Assembly (NCBI RefSeq): GCF_040222615.1
Contig: NZ_JAVKCQ010000036.1
Coordinates: 1-44,322 of the forward strand
DNA length: 44,322 bases
Source: Haliea sp040222615
Lineage (GTDB): Bacteria; Pseudomonadota; Gammaproteobacteria; Pseudomonadales; Halieaceae
Reading direction: 5' to 3'
Shown: in pieces, positions 25,051 to 32,998 of the stretch
Layout of the letters: every line of letters starts with the position of its first letter
Position numbering within the stretch: position 1 is the stretch's first letter
Notes under the pieces: model-generated
Told to the model about the DNA's origin: nothing
The model's input: only the letters and a program-made list of their open reading frames with translations
Database searches by the model: none
Made by a program: the position numbers and the translations under genes

Positions 25051-26223
25051 CTACCAGCTCACCGGCAGCGTGGCGGGTCCGCGCAATATCGCGCCGCGGG
25101 GTACTGCGGCCTCCGGGTCGCGCAGTGACAGCCCCGGAAGGCGCTCCAGTACGACGTCCAGTGCAACCGCAAGCTGCCTGCGCGCCAGGTGCATTCCCGG
25201 GCACAGACGCGGTCCGGGGCCGAAGCTGAGCAGCTTCTTGCTGCTGTCCCGGTGCATGTCGAACACATCCGGCTGCGTGAATACGGTCGGGTCGCGGTTG
25301 GCCGCGGCTATCGCAAACAGGCAGAAGGTGGAGGCAGGGATGCGCATACCGTGGAACTCCACAGCTTGTGCGGCGGACAGCCGCGGCAGCACCGCGACGG
25401 GTGTTTCGAAGCGCAGCAATTCTTCAATGGCATTGGCGCGCAATTGGGGCTGGGCGAGCACTGCCTGCCAGCGTTCCGGCTGTGCCAGCAGCGTGTAGAC
25501 CAGGTTGCCCAGTGCATCGGTAGTGGTCGATGCGCCGGCGCTGAACAGCAGGCGGATATGGGCGAGGATTTCTTCGTCGGTGAGCTGGCGGTCATCGACT
25601 TCCGCCAACACCAGGCCGGAGAGGATGTCATCGCGGGGTTCGCGGCGGCGCTCGGCGAGGATGGGCAGCAGGTAGCGCGTGATCTGCTCGGCACAGTGGC
25701 GGGAGCGAACGGGATCGCGGGGAAATTCCAGAAATCCAACCGCCCAGTCGCGGAACTGGTCCTCCCTGTCGCCGGGTATCCCCAGCATCCGGCTGATGAC
25801 GGCGAAGGCGACGCGGTGGGTGAAGGCACTGGCGAAGTCGGCGCTGCGCTGCGTGCCAAGGCGATCAATGAGCTCGTGGGCAATTTGCGCCAGTCCCTCC
25901 TGTTCCATGGCTTCCACCGCGCGGGACTGGAATGCCGGCGTGGCCAGGCGCCGGTACAGGCGGTGCTGCTCGCCTTCCATGGTCTGGAATGTCACCCCTT
26001 GCACAGGTTCAATGGTAATCCGGTAGGCTTCTGCAGGAGGGAAGCGTTCATTGTCGCGAAACGCCTCAGCCAATGCGCGATGGCTGCTTATAAGCACGGC
26101 GGGCCGACCGCCAAAGCGGGCCGGCATGACCGGGCCTTGAGCGCGCAGCAGCGCCAGGCTGCGGTGCAGCGCGACACCGGCAAAGTCATTGGTGGCGAAA
26201 TCGTGCTGGTCGGGAACTGGCAC
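25051..26223 (-). CDS. Cytochrome P450
   Basis: A 390-aa bacterial class I P450. The I-helix motif is AGASTTTDA (229-237), in which Ser stands where the conserved acidic residue often is. ExxR is Glu268-Leu-Leu-Arg271. The heme loop FGPGPRLCPG carries the axial ligand Cys341. The protein is soluble, with no membrane helix. It needs a ferredoxin and reductase, none of which is in the window. The GTG start has GAAGG 6 nt upstream. It converges with receptor 2 and is divergent from the EEP gene, so it is not in the peptidase operon; involvement with the cluster substrate is possible but unproven. Confidence 0.93.
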   Translation of the reverse strand: MPVPDQHDFATNDFAGVALHRSLALLRAQGPVMPARFGGRPAVLISSHRALAEAFRDNERFPPAEAYRITIEPVQGVTFQTMEGEQHRLYRRLATPAFQSRAVEAMEQEGLAQIAHELIDRLGTQRSADFASAFTHRVAFAVISRMLGIPGDREDQFRDWAVGFLEFPRDPVRSRHCAEQITRYLLPILAERRREPRDDILSGLVLAEVDDRQLTDEEILAHIRLLFSAGASTTTDALGNLVYTLLAQPERWQAVLAQPQLRANAIEELLRFETPVAVLPRLSAAQAVEFHGMRIPASTFCLFAIAAANRDPTVFTQPDVFDMHRDSSKKLLSFGPGPRLCPGMHLARRQLAVALDVVLERLPGLSLRDPEAAVPRGAILRGPATLPVSW

Positions 26224-26386
26224 CTGTTGCCTTCTCCACCCGGGAGGAAATCCTGGATGAGATTAGCAGAATTCCTCCCTGCCATGGAACCGGGCGCTTG
26301 ACCGGGTGTCGATTTACTGGCCCCATGGCGCATGCCCCGGCACGGGGGGCGCGTAGAGGTTTTTTCAGGAGCGGTACAGCGTCGCC

Positions 26387-27136
26387 ATGGACATCAAGGT
26401 TATCACCTACAACATCCACAAGGGTTTCAGCGCGGGAAACCAGCGCTTCGTGCTTGGGCGCATTCGCGAGCTGCTGGAGGAAGAGCACGCCGACGTGGTG
26501 TTCCTGCAGGAGATTCACGGCTCGACCCGGCGCTACCGGAAAAAGTTGGGGGATTTTCCCGATGTGCCCCATTTCGAGTACCTTGCCGACCGCCTGTGGC
26601 CCCACTATGCCTACGGCAAGAACGCGATTTACCGCAAAGGCGATCACGGTAACGCCATCCTCAGCAAGTACCCCTTTCGCTTCTGGGAGAACATCGATAT
26701 CTCCAATCACCGCCTCGCCAGCCGCAGTATTCTGCACGGGATTGTCGAGCTGCCGGGAGGGCAGCCCTTGCACCTGCTCTGCGTGCACATGGGGTTGTTC
26801 CAGGCCGAGCGCAGCCGCCAGCTGGATACGCTGGTCGAACGCATCGAGAGCCATGTGCCCCACGATGAGCCGCTGTTGATCGCCGGGGATTTCAACGACT
26901 GGAAACTGCGCGCGTCACAGCATTTCGAGGATGACCTGGAGGTGCGCGAGCTGTTCAGCGAATTGACCGGCCGCCATGCCCGGACCTTCCCGGTGTGGTT
27001 GCCGGTCCTGCCGATGGACCGGATCTATGCCCGCGGGCTCAAGGCCCACGCCTGCGCCTGTCTCGCCAGCGGTCCCTGGCGTCAGCTGTCTGATCACGCC
27101 GCGCTCAGCGGGGTGTACGGCGTCCCGCCGCGCTGA
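26387..27136 (+). CDS. Endonuclease/exonuclease/phosphatase (EEP) family protein
   Basis: A 249-aa Mg-dependent phosphodiesterase of the EEP superfamily. Motifs in order: TYNIHKG near the start (residues 7-13), FLQEIHG with the metal-binding Glu, GNAILSKYPF, CVHMG, the GDFND motif, and PMDRIYARG with a final SDHAAL. No signal peptide is seen. Members include DNA repair nucleases, phosphatases and cardiolipin-synthase-associated proteins; short proteins with this arrangement are often found beside clsB in enterobacteria, but no phospholipase-D gene is present here. Ribosome site is weak (AGGAG 15 nt upstream). It is a monocistronic gene divergent from the P450 gene. Confidence 0.85.
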   Translation: MDIKVITYNIHKGFSAGNQRFVLGRIRELLEEEHADVVFLQEIHGSTRRYRKKLGDFPDVPHFEYLADRLWPHYAYGKNAIYRKGDHGNAILSKYPFRFWENIDISNHRLASRSILHGIVELPGGQPLHLLCVHMGLFQAERSRQLDTLVERIESHVPHDEPLLIAGDFNDWKLRASQHFEDDLEVRELFSELTGRHARTFPVWLPVLPMDRIYARGLKAHACACLASGPWRQLSDHAALSGVYGVPPR

Positions 27137-27247
27137 CAGCCGGTTGCCGACCCGGAGCCACTGGTAGCCACCTTAGAGAGATTCGTCCGCTCCGCCCGAA
27201 TCGAGGGGTGCCCGGGCGCAGCGGTGAAACCAGTCCCGGGCTCAACC

Positions 27248-28312
27248 CTACCGGCAGCTCTCCAGGAACTCCGCCAGTACCCGATTGAAGGCGAGCGGCT
27301 TTTCCATTTGCATGAAATGGCCGGCGCCGGGGATCAGTTCCATCCGGCTCAGGCCGGATACCCGCGCCGCCATCAGTGCCAGGGCATCGTCGCCAATCAT
27401 CTTCAGCACCGCGTCCTCGGCACCGGCGACAAACAGCGTGGTCACCTCTACCCCGGCGTCCGCCCAGTGCAGGCCAATCTGCCAGTTGCGGTCCGCCACG
27501 CGGTAGCTGTTCAGGCCACCGATAAAGGCCAGCTCCTCCCCCGCCAGCAGATACTGCCGCGCCAGGTAGTCAAAGTCGGCGTCACTCATCCACGACCAGG
27601 GCAGTGGCGGTGCCGGTGCCAGCACGTCCAGGTAGCCCGTGCCCGCGGCGGGATAGCGGTCCCAGCCGAGGAGGTTTCCCTTCCCACTCAGCGCCCAGTA
27701 GAGGCGCTGGAGAAACTCCCGGGCCCGGGGACCGAGTTCGGCCTCGGCGGGGCCCACGGACTGGAAGTAGTGCATGTGGAAGAAGTGGTGCTCGGCCAGG
27801 GCAGCGAAACAGGCGCTCGGTGCGAGATCCGGCCGCGCAAAAGGCCGCTGTGTTATATCGCCCGCGGCCGTTTGGCTGCCGGCACAGCCGCGTCCGGCGA
27901 GATCGAAATCATAGGGACAACTGGTGGGCACGATGGCCACGCAGGCCTCGGGGTGTCGTACCGCCATATTCCATACCTGGGCGGTGCCGAAATCGTGACC
28001 GACGAATATGGCGCGGTCCTCGCCAAAATGGCGCAGTACCGCCAGCAGGTCACCGCAGTGGCGCGCGCTGTCATAGTCCGCCACTTCCACGGGGCGGTCC
28101 GACTGACCATAACCTCGCTGGTCGATCGCCACTGCCCTGAAACCGAGCTGGGCCACCATCGGTAACTGGTGGCGCCAGCTGTACCAGAGCCCCGGAAAAC
28201 CGTGACAGAAAACCACCAGTGGCCCTTCACCGAGCGCCACGGCATGCAGGCGCACACCGTCGCTGTCTATCCAGTGATCCTCCAGTTGCGACCAGGGCAG
28301 TGACTCAGGCAC
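27248..28312 (-). CDS. Alpha/beta hydrolase, epoxide hydrolase-like
   Basis: A 354-aa protein with HGFP (37-40), RGYGQSD (67-72 region) and GHDFG (105-109), where Asp107 as nucleophile marks the epoxide-hydrolase/dehalogenase type rather than a serine esterase. Later AEDAV and GAGHFMQMEKP provide the acid and His of the triad. The HGxP motif supports epoxide hydrolase. I place the start at GTG 28312, with GGAG 10 nt upstream, overlapping the end of the small upstream ORF by 8 bp; GTG 28336 in the same frame is an alternative that lengthens the overlap. The GC-rich 111-bp gap to the EEP gene shows no clear terminator. Substrate unknown. Confidence 0.85.
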   Translation of the reverse strand: MPESLPWSQLEDHWIDSDGVRLHAVALGEGPLVVFCHGFPGLWYSWRHQLPMVAQLGFRAVAIDQRGYGQSDRPVEVADYDSARHCGDLLAVLRHFGEDRAIFVGHDFGTAQVWNMAVRHPEACVAIVPTSCPYDFDLAGRGCAGSQTAAGDITQRPFARPDLAPSACFAALAEHHFFHMHYFQSVGPAEAELGPRAREFLQRLYWALSGKGNLLGWDRYPAAGTGYLDVLAPAPPLPWSWMSDADFDYLARQYLLAGEELAFIGGLNSYRVADRNWQIGLHWADAGVEVTTLFVAGAEDAVLKMIGDDALALMAARVSGLSRMELIPGAGHFMQMEKPLAFNRVLAEFLESCR

Positions 28313-28508
28313 CGCCGATAAGCTCCATCTCGTCACCGAGTGGTGCGAACATGATTTTCAGTAGCTCCTCGTCGGCATAGGCCCGCTCGCCGGTCAGTGC
28401 GGTCTCACCGTAGGTCAGGATGCCCAGAATGCGTTGACCTACGGGGAACAGTTCGTAGACGGGGTCCACTTCCAGGGTGGTCAGGCTGGCAGCCGGTTGC
28501 CGACCCAC
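28305..28508 (-). CDS. Small ORF between YeeE-like gene and hydrolase, possible gene remnant
   Basis: A 67-codon frame overlaps the end of the YeeE-like gene by 28 bp and the hydrolase start by 8 bp. The sequence from about residue 14 on (VDPVYELFPVGQRILGIL, then ADEELLKIMFAPLGDEMEL) reads like a folded domain tail, loosely like the C-terminal part of SnoaL-like proteins; that resemblance is weak. Internal GTG at 28469 is an alternative start. If it is a remnant, the N-terminal part was replaced by the YeeE-like genes. I cannot exclude a chance frame in GC-rich DNA. Confidence 0.35.
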   Translation of the reverse strand: MGRQPAASLTTLEVDPVYELFPVGQRILGILTYGETALTGERAYADEELLKIMFAPLGDEMELIGGA

Positions 28509-28885
28509 AGTCCCGCCACCAGGCCAATGACCACGATTGAGGCGGGCCAGAAACCCATCCCCAGGGCGGCTACCGCAGGTCCCGGGCAGAAGCCAGTGAC
28601 ACCCCAGCCAATACCGAACAGGGCGCTGCCAACCAGCAGGGGCGGGTCAATGCGGTGTGGTGGGCCGTCGTCGCCGGTGTCGGTGGCGCTGGCCCTGCGC
28701 AGGGACAGTCGCACGCCGATCCAGGACACCAGGATCGCGCTGACCATCACCAGCGCCAGGGACGGGTCCCAGGCGCCGGCGATGTCGAGAAAGCCGATTA
28801 CCTTGGCGGGGTTGACCATGCCCGACAGGAGCAGGCCGGCGCCGAACAGCAGGCCGGCGATGAGTGACGAAAGTGTCGAGTTCAC
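28481..28885 (-). CDS. YeeE/YedE-family membrane protein (second half-transporter)
   Basis: A 134-aa, four-helix membrane protein. It has the family signature LSGMVNPAKVIGFLD in the first half and GWGVTGFCPGPAVAAL in the second, where the conserved Cys lies. YeeE/YedE proteins of the two-subunit type are thought to move sulfur compounds such as thiosulfate. ATGA overlap with the upstream partner gene shows the two are co-translated, forming a paired transporter. No sulfurtransferase or sulfur regulator is beside them in this window. Confidence 0.85.
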   Translation of the reverse strand: MNSTLSSLIAGLLFGAGLLLSGMVNPAKVIGFLDIAGAWDPSLALVMVSAILVSWIGVRLSLRRASATDTGDDGPPHRIDPPLLVGSALFGIGWGVTGFCPGPAVAALGMGFWPASIVVIGLVAGLWVGNRLPA

Positions 28886-29340
28886 AGCGGCAACCCCCAG
28901 GTTTCACGCCAGATAAAGACCGTGGCAAAGCCCGCCAGCATGAAGGTCAGGACCGCGGCCAGGGAGCGCGGGGAAAATCGCGCCAGTCCGCACACACCGT
29001 GGCCGCTGGTGCAGCCGTTGGCCATGCGTGTTCCCAGCCCGACCAGGAAGCCACCGGCCAGCAGGCGCAGGATATCCATGGGTTCCGCGACAGGCACCGA
29101 TGGCCGGAACGGGCCGGTCGCAGGCAGCAGCGGCAGCAATAACAGCGGAGCCAGGATCAGCCCGGCGACAAAGGCGACGCGCCAGTTCTGCAAGCCGGTG
29201 CGCTGCAGCAGATTGCCGAGTATGCCGCTGATCCCGGCGATCTGGCCGTTGGCCAGCAGCAGGAGGCTGGCGGCCAGACCGATCAGCAGGCCTCCCGCGA
29301 GGGAGTGCCAGGGAGTAAAAACGGACCAGGCAATGTCCAT
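28882..29340 (-). CDS. YeeE/YedE-family membrane protein (first half-transporter)
   Basis: A 152-aa, four-to-five-helix membrane protein. The motif GLGTRMANGCTSGHGVCGL carries the conserved Cys residues of the YeeE/YedE family, and NGQIAGISGILGNLL lies in the first half. It is the partner of the downstream 134-aa protein, and the two genes share an ATGA overlap. A GAGG ribosome site lies 7 nt before the ATG, with a TATACT hexamer (a possible -10) about 30 nt further up but no clear -35. Sulfur-compound transport is inferred from the family. Confidence 0.85.
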   Translation of the reverse strand: MDIAWSVFTPWHSLAGGLLIGLAASLLLLANGQIAGISGILGNLLQRTGLQNWRVAFVAGLILAPLLLLPLLPATGPFRPSVPVAEPMDILRLLAGGFLVGLGTRMANGCTSGHGVCGLARFSPRSLAAVLTFMLAGFATVFIWRETWGLPL

Positions 29341-29412
29341 AGTGCTACCTCGTTTTCAAAGGACGTTCAGTATAGAGGGATACATGAAGCAGGATAGGAG
29401 GGGGCGGAAGAG

Positions 29413-29486
29413 TGGAGCGGGTGATGGGAATCGAACCCACGCTATCAGCTTGGGAAGCTGAAGTTCTGCCATTGAACTACACCCGC
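29413..29486 (-). tRNA. tRNA-Gly (anticodon CCC)
   Basis: Read on the minus strand, 74 nt fold as a standard tRNA. The acceptor GCGGGTG pairs with CACCCGC. The D-arm contains AGTTCAATGGCAGAAC, and the anticodon stem TCAGC/GCTGA encloses loop TTCCCAA with anticodon CCC. The T-arm has GGGTTCGATTCCC. The 3' CCA is encoded (29413-29415). The sequence closely resembles the E. coli tRNA-Gly(CCC) layout. No integrase or direct repeat of its 3' end was noticed nearby. Confidence 0.96.
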
Positions 29487-29559
29487 GTCAGGCCGCGATG
29501 GTAGCCGGAACCGCGCGGGCCGTCAAAGGCCCGGTGATGCTGCGCTGCCATTGCCGGGC

Positions 29560-30474
29560 TCACTGCAGCTGCTCGTCCTGCTGTGTCTCCACAATGCCGG
29601 CGGGATCCTGGTGAATCACCACATCCGCCGCAGGTATCGCGGCCATGATGGCGGCCTCCACTTCGTCGGAGATGGTGTGGGAGCGAAACAGCGACATGGC
29701 GCCATCCAGTTCCAGGTGCATTTCGATAAAGTCGATCCGTCCGGAGCTGCGGGTGCGCAGGTCGTGCACGCCGCGAACTTCGGGGTGGCCCTCGGCGATG
29801 GCGAGGATCCGGGCCCGCTGCTCATCCGGCAACTCCCGGTCAAGCAGCTCGTTGAAGGCGTCGCGCATGATGCCCCGGGCGGACCAGAGGATGTACACGC
29901 CCGCGGCAATGGCGAACAGCGGGTCCATGCCCGGCCAGCCGTACTGGGCCAGCAGCAGGGCGACGATGACGCCGGAGTTGGTCAGCAGGTCGGTGCGGTA
30001 GTGCAGGGCATCCGCGCGGATCGCGGCGGAGTTCGTGCGCCGGATCACATGCCCCTGTAGCACCAGCAGCCCGGCTGTTGCGGCGATGGTGAATACCATC
30101 ACCGCCAGGCCCAGGCCATGGGCCTGCAGCGGTGCCGGGTCGACCAGCCTTCTGGCGGCCTCAAACATCAGGAACAGGCCGGAGCCGATGATAAATGTAC
30201 TCTGGGCCAGGGCGGCGATTGACTCCGCCTTGCCGTGACCGAAACGATGCTGGCGATCAGCCGGCACAAGGGCATAGCGCACTGCGAACAGGTTGAGCAG
30301 CGAGGCGCCGGAATCCATCAGCGAGTCCACCAGCGAAGCGAGGATGCTCATGGATGACGTTTGCCAGTAGGCAACCCCCTTGGCCGCGATCAGGATCACG
30401 GCAACGGTCACCGACGCATTGGTTGCCAGCTTGAGCAGGCGGGCCCCTTCGGCCTGGGAAATCTGGGCAGTCAT
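29560..30474 (-). CDS. Cation diffusion facilitator (FieF-like metal efflux)
   Basis: A 304-aa CDF transporter with six membrane segments and a C-terminal cytoplasmic domain. Metal-site motifs are DSLMDSGASLLNL in TM2 (D-x3-D), HRFGHGKAES in the following loop, and HYRTDLLTN in TM5 (H-x3-D). The C-terminal domain (GVHDLRTRSSG, IEMHLELDG) binds metal at the dimer interface. It exports divalent metals such as Fe2+ or Zn2+ in exchange for protons. ATG 30474 begins the family's TM-proximal N terminus; the frame stays open 22 codons further upstream without support. It stands alone, facing away from the Mrp operon. Confidence 0.9.
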   Translation of the reverse strand: MTAQISQAEGARLLKLATNASVTVAVILIAAKGVAYWQTSSMSILASLVDSLMDSGASLLNLFAVRYALVPADRQHRFGHGKAESIAALAQSTFIIGSGLFLMFEAARRLVDPAPLQAHGLGLAVMVFTIAATAGLLVLQGHVIRRTNSAAIRADALHYRTDLLTNSGVIVALLLAQYGWPGMDPLFAIAAGVYILWSARGIMRDAFNELLDRELPDEQRARILAIAEGHPEVRGVHDLRTRSSGRIDFIEMHLELDGAMSLFRSHTISDEVEAAIMAAIPAADVVIHQDPAGIVETQQDEQLQ

Positions 30475-30670
30475 GGTTGCAGGTTTGCCGTTCGCAGCGG
30501 TCAGGGGGATGAGCATAGAGTAGCTGGCCCGGCATGGCAAAGGCAGGGGCGCAAGCTGTTGGCGATGGGCGCCAGGGAATGCCGGGGAGCCGGCAAGTGG
30601 TATAGTTCCGGGGTGGAGCCGGCGCTGGAGGTGCCGGTATTGTTTCCCGAACCCGGGTAAGGGAGCCGAT

Positions 30671-31141
30671 ATGGCCTATGCAGGCAGCGCAGCCGTCCGT
30701 ACAGCCCTGCTGCTGGTGGTGTGGTGGGCGCTGACGGAGGGTGATCCGGCCGCCGCTGGCTTTGGCCTCGGCGCGGCGCTACTGGTTGCGCTGTTGTCTC
30801 TGCGTCTTTTTCCACCAAGCGCGCCGCGTCCACAGCTGGCCGCTACCCTGGCATTTGCCGGCTACTTTATCCTGCGTTCGATGGTCGCCGGGGTGGATGT
30901 TGCCCGGCGGCTGTTGTCGCCGCGCCTGCCGCTGAGACCGGGTTATGTAACCTACACCACCTCGCTGGCGGAGGGCAGGCCGCGCTGGCTGCTGGCCAAT
31001 GCCCTGTCACTGCTGCCCGGGACCCTGAGCGTCACCCTGCGCGACAACGAGCTGGAGCTGCACTGCCTCGATACCGCCCTGCCGGTGCGCGAGGATGTGG
31101 CTCGCGCCGAGCAGCGGATTGCCCGGATATTTTCCCCGTGA
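30671..31141 (+). CDS. mrpE: Mrp-type Na+/H+ antiporter subunit E
   Basis: A 156-aa membrane protein typical of MrpE/MnhE: two to three N-terminal helices, then a cytoplasmic domain with LANALSLLPGTLSVTLRDN, the family signature. GGGAG lies 6 nt before the ATG. It is the first gene of a nine-gene operon; the stop overlaps the next start by one base. In Mrp complexes the E subunit is part of the small membrane module needed for Na+ export coupled to proton entry. A TATAGT at 30601-30606 may be a -10, without a clear -35. Confidence 0.9.
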   Translation: MAYAGSAAVRTALLLVVWWALTEGDPAAAGFGLGAALLVALLSLRLFPPSAPRPQLAATLAFAGYFILRSMVAGVDVARRLLSPRLPLRPGYVTYTTSLAEGRPRWLLANALSLLPGTLSVTLRDNELELHCLDTALPVREDVARAEQRIARIFSP

Positions 31142-31425
31142 TGCTGCTGGACGCCGTCGCCGCGGCCCTGTTGTTGCTCCTGCTGTTGGGTCTGCTGCGG
31201 ATCTGGCTCGGGCCCGCCCCGGCAGATCGCATGCTGGCCTCGCAGCTGTTTGGCACCACCGGGGTCGCCCTGCTGTTGGTGCTGGCCGAATCCCAGGCAG
31301 AACCGGCGCTGCGCGATGTGGCCCTGGTGCTGGCGCTGCTGGCAGTGCTCGCGACGGTGGCTTTTGTCACCCGGGTGCTGCGCATTGCCCGCGCCGACAG
31401 CGCGGGGGAGCAGCACGATGCCTGA
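31141..31425 (+). CDS. mrpF: Mrp-type antiporter subunit F
   Basis: A 94-aa, three-helix protein with the MrpF motif RIWLGPAPADRMLASQLFGT and LRDVALVLALLAVLATVAF. The ATG at 31141 overlaps the mrpE stop; a GTG one codon earlier is possible. Its end overlaps mrpG by 8 bp. Order E-F-G matches the standard Mrp arrangement. Confidence 0.9.
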   Translation: MLLDAVAAALLLLLLLGLLRIWLGPAPADRMLASQLFGTTGVALLLVLAESQAEPALRDVALVLALLAVLATVAFVTRVLRIARADSAGEQHDA

Positions 31426-31729
31426 CAGCCCCCTGCTCATGCTGCAAGCCCTGCTGCTGATCATGGGCTGCCTGTTTTTCGCGGTGGGAACGCTGGGCCT
31501 GTTTCGCCTGCCAGACACCCTGACCCGCATCCACGCCCTGACCAAGGCGGATAATCTGGGTCTCGGTTTGATCGCTATGGGACTGCTACCCGCTGTCGCA
31601 GGCCCGGCCACCGCCGCCAAGATTCTGCTGGTCTGGCTGGTGGCACTGGCGGCCAGCGCCACCGCGGCCCACCTCGTGGGCCGGGCCTTGCGCGCCATGG
31701 AAGGCGGTGACGACGGGAGCGGCCCGTGA
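31418..31729 (+). CDS. mrpG: Mrp-type antiporter subunit G
   Basis: A 103-aa protein with three membrane helices and the MrpG signature FFAVGTLGLFRLPDTLTRIHA followed by KADNLGLGLI. ATG 31418 is inside the end of mrpF. Upstream open frame is out of family homology and ignored. The stop overlaps the following gene in a GTGA junction. Confidence 0.9.
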   Translation: MPDSPLLMLQALLLIMGCLFFAVGTLGLFRLPDTLTRIHALTKADNLGLGLIAMGLLPAVAGPATAAKILLVWLVALAASATAAHLVGRALRAMEGGDDGSGP

Positions 31730-31995
31730 GCTGGCTGCTTGACGGTCTCCTGATAGTGTCCCTGCTGGTGACCGCGGTCGCTGCGCTGCTTTCCCGCGAC
31801 CTGTTCCGGGCGGTGGTGATGTTCATGGCCTTTGGCTTGCTGATGGCATTGGCCTGGGTGCGCCTGCAGGCACCGGATATTGCCCTTGCCGAGGCGGCCA
31901 TCGGCGCCGGTCTCACCGGGGTATTGCTGCTGGACGCGGTGAGCCATTTCCAGCGCGGCAGGCTGCGGGAACAGCCGCCCGGAGAGGAGGGCTGA
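31726..31995 (+). CDS. MbhD-like subunit (separated part of MrpA C-terminus)
   Basis: An 89-aa, three-helix protein with SRDLFRAVVMFMAFGLLMALAW and LQAPDIALAEAAIGAGLTGVLLL, the DUF4040/MbhD motif that in full-length MrpA lies near the C-terminus. Here it is an independent gene. The next gene carries the following MrpA segment (MbhE), so the MrpA tail is split over two ORFs. Start GTG overlaps mrpG's stop (GTGA), and its own stop overlaps the next ATG. Confidence 0.85.
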   Translation: MSWLLDGLLIVSLLVTAVAALLSRDLFRAVVMFMAFGLLMALAWVRLQAPDIALAEAAIGAGLTGVLLLDAVSHFQRGRLREQPPGEEG

Positions 31996-32693
31996 TGCGC
32001 AGACTGCTGGTGTTGTTGACCGTGGCTGCCTGTACGGCTCTGACCATCGTTCTCGCGCTGGCGGTGCTGCAGGCGGCCGGATCCGCGGTGGTGTCGGACC
32101 TGCCGCAACAGCTGGCGGCGAGTCTTGGGCGCAGTGGTGTCGAGCACCCCACCACCGCGGTCCTGCTCAATTTCCGCAGCTACGACACCCTCCTCGAGAT
32201 CGGCGTCCTGGTGATCGCCGGCATGTCGGGGATTTCCCTGGCCAGTACCCGGTCCCTGGAGGACCCGGCCCTGCGCAGCTCGGACGTCCTGCTCTACGCC
32301 CTGCAGCGCTGGTTTGTGCCGCTGATGTTGCTGCTGGCGGCCTACCTGCTCTGGGCCGGCTCCCATCGTCCCGGTGGCGCGTTCCAGGCCGGCGCGGTGC
32401 TGGCCGCCACCGGGGTGCTGATGCGGCTGGGCGGGCTGCCAATGGCTTTTATCCGTCCCGGAGTCCTCCTGCGCCTCGGGCTGGTGCTGGGTTTCGCCGT
32501 GTTCCTGCTGGTGGCGATCGCCAGTGTCCTGGCCGGAAAAGCCTTCCTGGCCTATCCGCCGGGTATGGCCGGTGGCCTGATTCTCGCTATTGAAACCGTG
32601 CTGACCCTGTCGATCGGCATGATCCTGCTCGCCCTGTTTGTGGCGGCCCCGATCAGTGCGGAGCATGAACCGGAGGAGGGCGGGGAATCGTGA
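31995..32693 (+). CDS. mrpB: MbhE-MrpB fusion subunit
   Basis: A 232-aa membrane protein. The first 85 residues carry VLLNFRSYDTLLEIGVLVIAG, the MbhE motif found at the very end of MrpA. The rest is an MrpB domain: RWFVPLMLLLAAYLLWAGSHRPGGAFQAGAVLAA contains the family's GHxxPGGGF-like segment, here SHRPGGAF. Together with the preceding 89-aa protein it replaces the MrpA C-terminus plus MrpB. One-base overlap upstream, GTGA overlap downstream. Confidence 0.85.
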   Translation: MRRLLVLLTVAACTALTIVLALAVLQAAGSAVVSDLPQQLAASLGRSGVEHPTTAVLLNFRSYDTLLEIGVLVIAGMSGISLASTRSLEDPALRSSDVLLYALQRWFVPLMLLLAAYLLWAGSHRPGGAFQAGAVLAATGVLMRLGGLPMAFIRPGVLLRLGLVLGFAVFLLVAIASVLAGKAFLAYPPGMAGGLILAIETVLTLSIGMILLALFVAAPISAEHEPEEGGES

Positions 32694-32998
32694 GTCCCGA
32701 TCTGCTCTATGCGCTCTCGGGGGTCGCCCTGTGCGGTATCGGGCTCGCCGGGTTCCTGCTGCTGGACCATCTGCTGCGGCGCCTGCTGGCCTTCAACCTG
32801 CTCGGTTCCGGCGTATTCCTGGTGCTGGTGGGTCTGGCCCAGCACCGCGGCGGCCCGGATCCGGTGCCCCAGGCACTGGTGCTCACGGGCATTGTCGTGG
32901 CGATCGCCGCCACTGCGCTGGCAATAGTGCTGATCCGGCGCTATTTCCATCTGACCGGCCGCACGTCGCTGGCGGACGCAGGGGACGGGCAGTCTTGA
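32690..32998 (+). CDS. mrpC: Mrp-type antiporter subunit C (NuoK-like)
   Basis: A 102-aa, three-helix protein homologous to NuoK. It has LLRRLLAFNLLGSGVFLVLVGL and DPVPQALVLTGIVVAIAATALA, the latter being the MrpC signature around the conserved region in helix 3. GTG start in a GTGA overlap with the preceding stop. Its own stop overlaps the TTG start proposed for the next gene. Confidence 0.9.
   Translation: MSPDLLYALSGVALCGIGLAGFLLLDHLLRRLLAFNLLGSGVFLVLVGLAQHRGGPDPVPQALVLTGIVVAIAATALAIVLIRRYFHLTGRTSLADAGDGQS

Noticed and set aside
29413..29486. tRNA-Gly as an integration site of a mobile island
   Set aside because: No integrase gene and no repeat of the tRNA 3' end were seen, and the flanking genes match the local composition.
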